8,082 nt of DNA. Origin: an uncultured Clostridia bacterium (lineage in GTDB: Bacteria > Bacillota > Clostridia > Oscillospirales > Acutalibacteraceae). How positions within the stretch are numbered: position 1 is the first letter of the stretch; every line of letters starts with the position of its first letter. The stretch lies in contig CANRDH010000065.1 of NCBI GenBank assembly GCA_947629295.1, positions 1-8,082 on the forward strand. The letters run 5' to 3'. Both the position numbers and the translations under genes were made by a program. Positions 7,161-8,082 of the stretch are shown one piece after another. The notes under the pieces were generated by a model. That model searched no databases and was not told the DNA's origin. It was given only the letters and a program-made list of their open reading frames with translations.

Positions 7161-7207
7161 AGGAAAGGAGAATCAATAAAGCCGTTCCTGACATTAGCGG
7201 CTTTATT
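7161..7207 (+). promoter_or_regulatory. Distant Shine-Dalgarno followed by a perfect hairpin before spoVAE
   Basis: A strong ribosome binding site, AGGAAAGGAG (7161-7170), stands 49 bases before the spoVAE ATG at 7220. Between them AATAAAGCCG (7175-7184) pairs perfectly with CGGCTTTATT (7198-7207) around a 13-base loop. Folding would leave about 16 unpaired bases between the ribosome binding site and the ATG. No better ribosome binding site lies closer to the ATG. The frame stays open upstream as far as 7160, but no ATG, GTG or TTG in frame follows the ribosome binding site. Confidence 0.5.
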
Positions 7208-7219
7208 ATACGTGATTGT

Positions 7220-7573
7220 ATGCAGTATTTATACGCATTTATCGCAGGCGGAATACTTTGTGTCATTGCTCAGATACTTATTGACAAAACACAACTTACG
7301 CCTGCCCGTATTCTTGTAATATATGTTGTAGGCGGAGTTATCCTGACTGCAATAGGCATTTATGAGCCATTGGTAAATTTTGCGGGTGCAGGGGCAACGG
7401 TTCCTCTGACCGGTTTCGGATATTCTCTTGCAAAGGGAATCGAGGAGGAGGTCAACGCAAACGGACTGCTGGGTATTCTTACAGGAGGACTTACCGCCTG
7501 CTCAGCAGGAATTGCCGCGGCTGTTTTCTTTGGATATGTTATGGCAATCTTCAAAAAACCAAGCACTAAATAA
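7220..7573 (+). CDS. spoVAE: Stage V sporulation protein AE (SpoVAE/SpoVAEb type)
   Basis: Small membrane protein of the SpoVA system, which moves Ca-dipicolinate into the forespore and out at germination. The 117-residue product has the family's normal length and signature: opening MQYLYAFIAGGILCVIAQIL (1-20), DKTQLTPARILV (22-33), IYEPL (47-51), the AGAGATVPLTGFG core (55-67), NGLLGILTGG (81-90) and a closing hydrophobic segment to FKKP. Three to four hydrophobic segments are visible and there is no cleavable signal. It stands alone, divergent from the dcw operon; spoVAC and spoVAD, its usual upstream partners, are not in the window. A strong terminator follows 11 bases after the stop, so it is probably monocistronic. 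Translation initiation is unusual: the only good ribosome binding site is about 50 bases upstream across a hairpin. No clear sigma-G or sigma-A promoter was recognised. Confidence 0.95.
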   Translation: MQYLYAFIAGGILCVIAQILIDKTQLTPARILVIYVVGGVILTAIGIYEPLVNFAGAGATVPLTGFGYSLAKGIEEEVNANGLLGILTGGLTACSAGIAAAVFFGYVMAIFKKPSTK

Positions 7574-7583
7574 TTAAATCCTG

Positions 7584-7634
7584 ACACCTGATTACGGAGG
7601 CCGCATAAGCCGGACTGCAATCAGGTGTATTTTT
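7584..7634 (+). terminator. Rho-independent terminator of spoVAE
   Basis: ACACCTGATT (7584-7593) pairs perfectly with AATCAGGTGT (7619-7628), with a further small GGC/GCC stem (7599-7601 with 7609-7611) inside the loop. A T-rich tract (about 7630-7634) follows. It starts 11 bases after the spoVAE stop codon. Confidence 0.85.
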
Positions 7635-7679
7635 ATATTGCAGCGGGTAAAATACTAACCACTGACAGTATGTAAGTTA

Positions 7680-7708
7680 TTGAATTTTACGGCTTTAAGT
7701 GATATACT
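7680..7708 (+). promoter_or_regulatory. Sigma-A-like promoter of the TetR-type gene
   Basis: TTGAAT (7680-7685) and TATACT (7703-7708) are separated by exactly 17 bp, a near-consensus vegetative promoter, with a start expected near 7715 and a leader of about 28 bases. A short inverted repeat, TGATA-N7-TATCA (7700-7716), overlaps the -10 and could be an autoregulatory operator, but its arms are only 5 bp. Confidence 0.75.
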
Positions 7709-7742
7709 TATTATCATAGAAAGAAACTAAAGGAGATACGGA

Positions 7743-8082
7743 ATGGCTACCTTTACTAAAATAGCACTCAAAAAATCATTTATAAAATTACTTGATGAAC
7801 GCCCTCTTTCACAGATAACCGTTAAAGATATTGTAAATGAATGTGGTGTGAACCGCAATACATTTTATTATTATTTTGAAGACATTCCTACACTTATTGA
7901 AGATATCGTAACAGAAGACGCAGAAAAAGTCATTCAGCAATACCCAACTGTAGAAAAAATTGAAGACTGTTTGAATGCGATCGTTGAAAATGCTCTTTTA
8001 AAAAGACGTGCAGTTTTACATATATATAATTCCGTAAACAGGGAAATTTATGAGCAATATCTATGGAAAGTATGCGATTATG
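7743..8082 (+). CDS. TetR/AcrR-family transcriptional regulator, N-terminal part (runs off the right edge)
   Basis: Predicted one-component repressor. My translation from the ATG at 7743 gives 113 codons with no stop before the edge. Residues about 1-50 form the TetR DNA-binding domain: MATFTKIALKKSFIKLLDER leads into the helix-turn-helix ITVKDIVNECGVNRNTFYYYF and then EDIPTLIEDIV. The GVNRNTFYYYF recognition-helix stretch is typical of the family. The ligand and dimer domain begins about residue 55 and is incomplete, so the inducer and targets cannot be guessed. AAAGGAG stands 7 bases before the ATG. The gene has its own near-consensus promoter and lies behind the spoVAE terminator, so it is a separate unit. 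What it controls probably lies to the right of the window. Confidence 0.9.
   Translation, partial: MATFTKIALKKSFIKLLDERPLSQITVKDIVNECGVNRNTFYYYFEDIPTLIEDIVTEDAEKVIQQYPTVEKIEDCLNAIVENALLKRRAVLHIYNSVNREIYEQYLWKVCDY

Noticed and set aside
1..8082. CRISPR array, insertion sequence, phage or defence system
   Set aside because: No regularly spaced repeats, transposase, integrase, terminal inverted repeats or defence-type protein was found; the window is mostly conserved housekeeping genes.

Overview
The window is the 5' end of a division and cell wall (dcw) cluster, read on the minus strand, from a low-to-moderate-GC Gram-positive bacterium. The gene set (mraZ, rsmH, an ftsL-like gene, a PASTA-bearing class B penicillin-binding protein, mraY, ftsW), strong AGGAGG-type ribosome binding sites and a spore-type spoVAE gene next door point to a Clostridia lineage. 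Ruminococcus or another Oscillospiraceae-like genus would fit, but the genus is a guess.

Layout, from right to left on the minus strand. A sigma-A-like promoter (-35 TTGCTT, 17 bp, -10 TATAAT; 6924-6952) is followed by three GTG triplets at exact 10-bp spacing (6890-6912), a likely MraZ operator. Then come mraZ (6419-6838), rsmH (5477-6406), an FtsL/DivIC-like single-pass membrane protein (4908-5432, GTG start), a transpeptidase with two PASTA domains (2490-4751), a small 179-residue protein (1909-2448), mraY (about 828-1868) and the first 263 codons of ftsW (1-791, running off the left edge). All genes are co-directional and mostly closely spaced, so they probably form one operon. Together they cover transcriptional control and rRNA methylation (MraZ, RsmH), septal synthesis (FtsL-like, PBP, FtsW) and lipid I synthesis (MraY).

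The most interesting gene is the 179-residue protein. It sits between the PBP gene and mraY, where murE and murF stand in the canonical cluster. By eye it reads like a shrunken, catalytically dead Mur ligase central domain: several segments line up with MurE-type motifs, but the P-loop and the metal/ATP residues are gone. This is an inference from visual motif matching and needs a profile or structure search.

The right quarter runs on the plus strand. Positions 6961-7160 are very AT-rich and hold a bidirectional terminator-like hairpin (7020-7046). A stand-alone spoVAE gene (7220-7573) follows, with its Shine-Dalgarno sequence about 50 bases upstream and a perfect 10-bp hairpin in between. 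A strong terminator (7584-7634) closes it. Last is the start of a TetR/AcrR-type regulator (7743 to the window edge) with its own near-consensus promoter.

No tRNA, rRNA, CRISPR array, insertion sequence or phage feature was seen.
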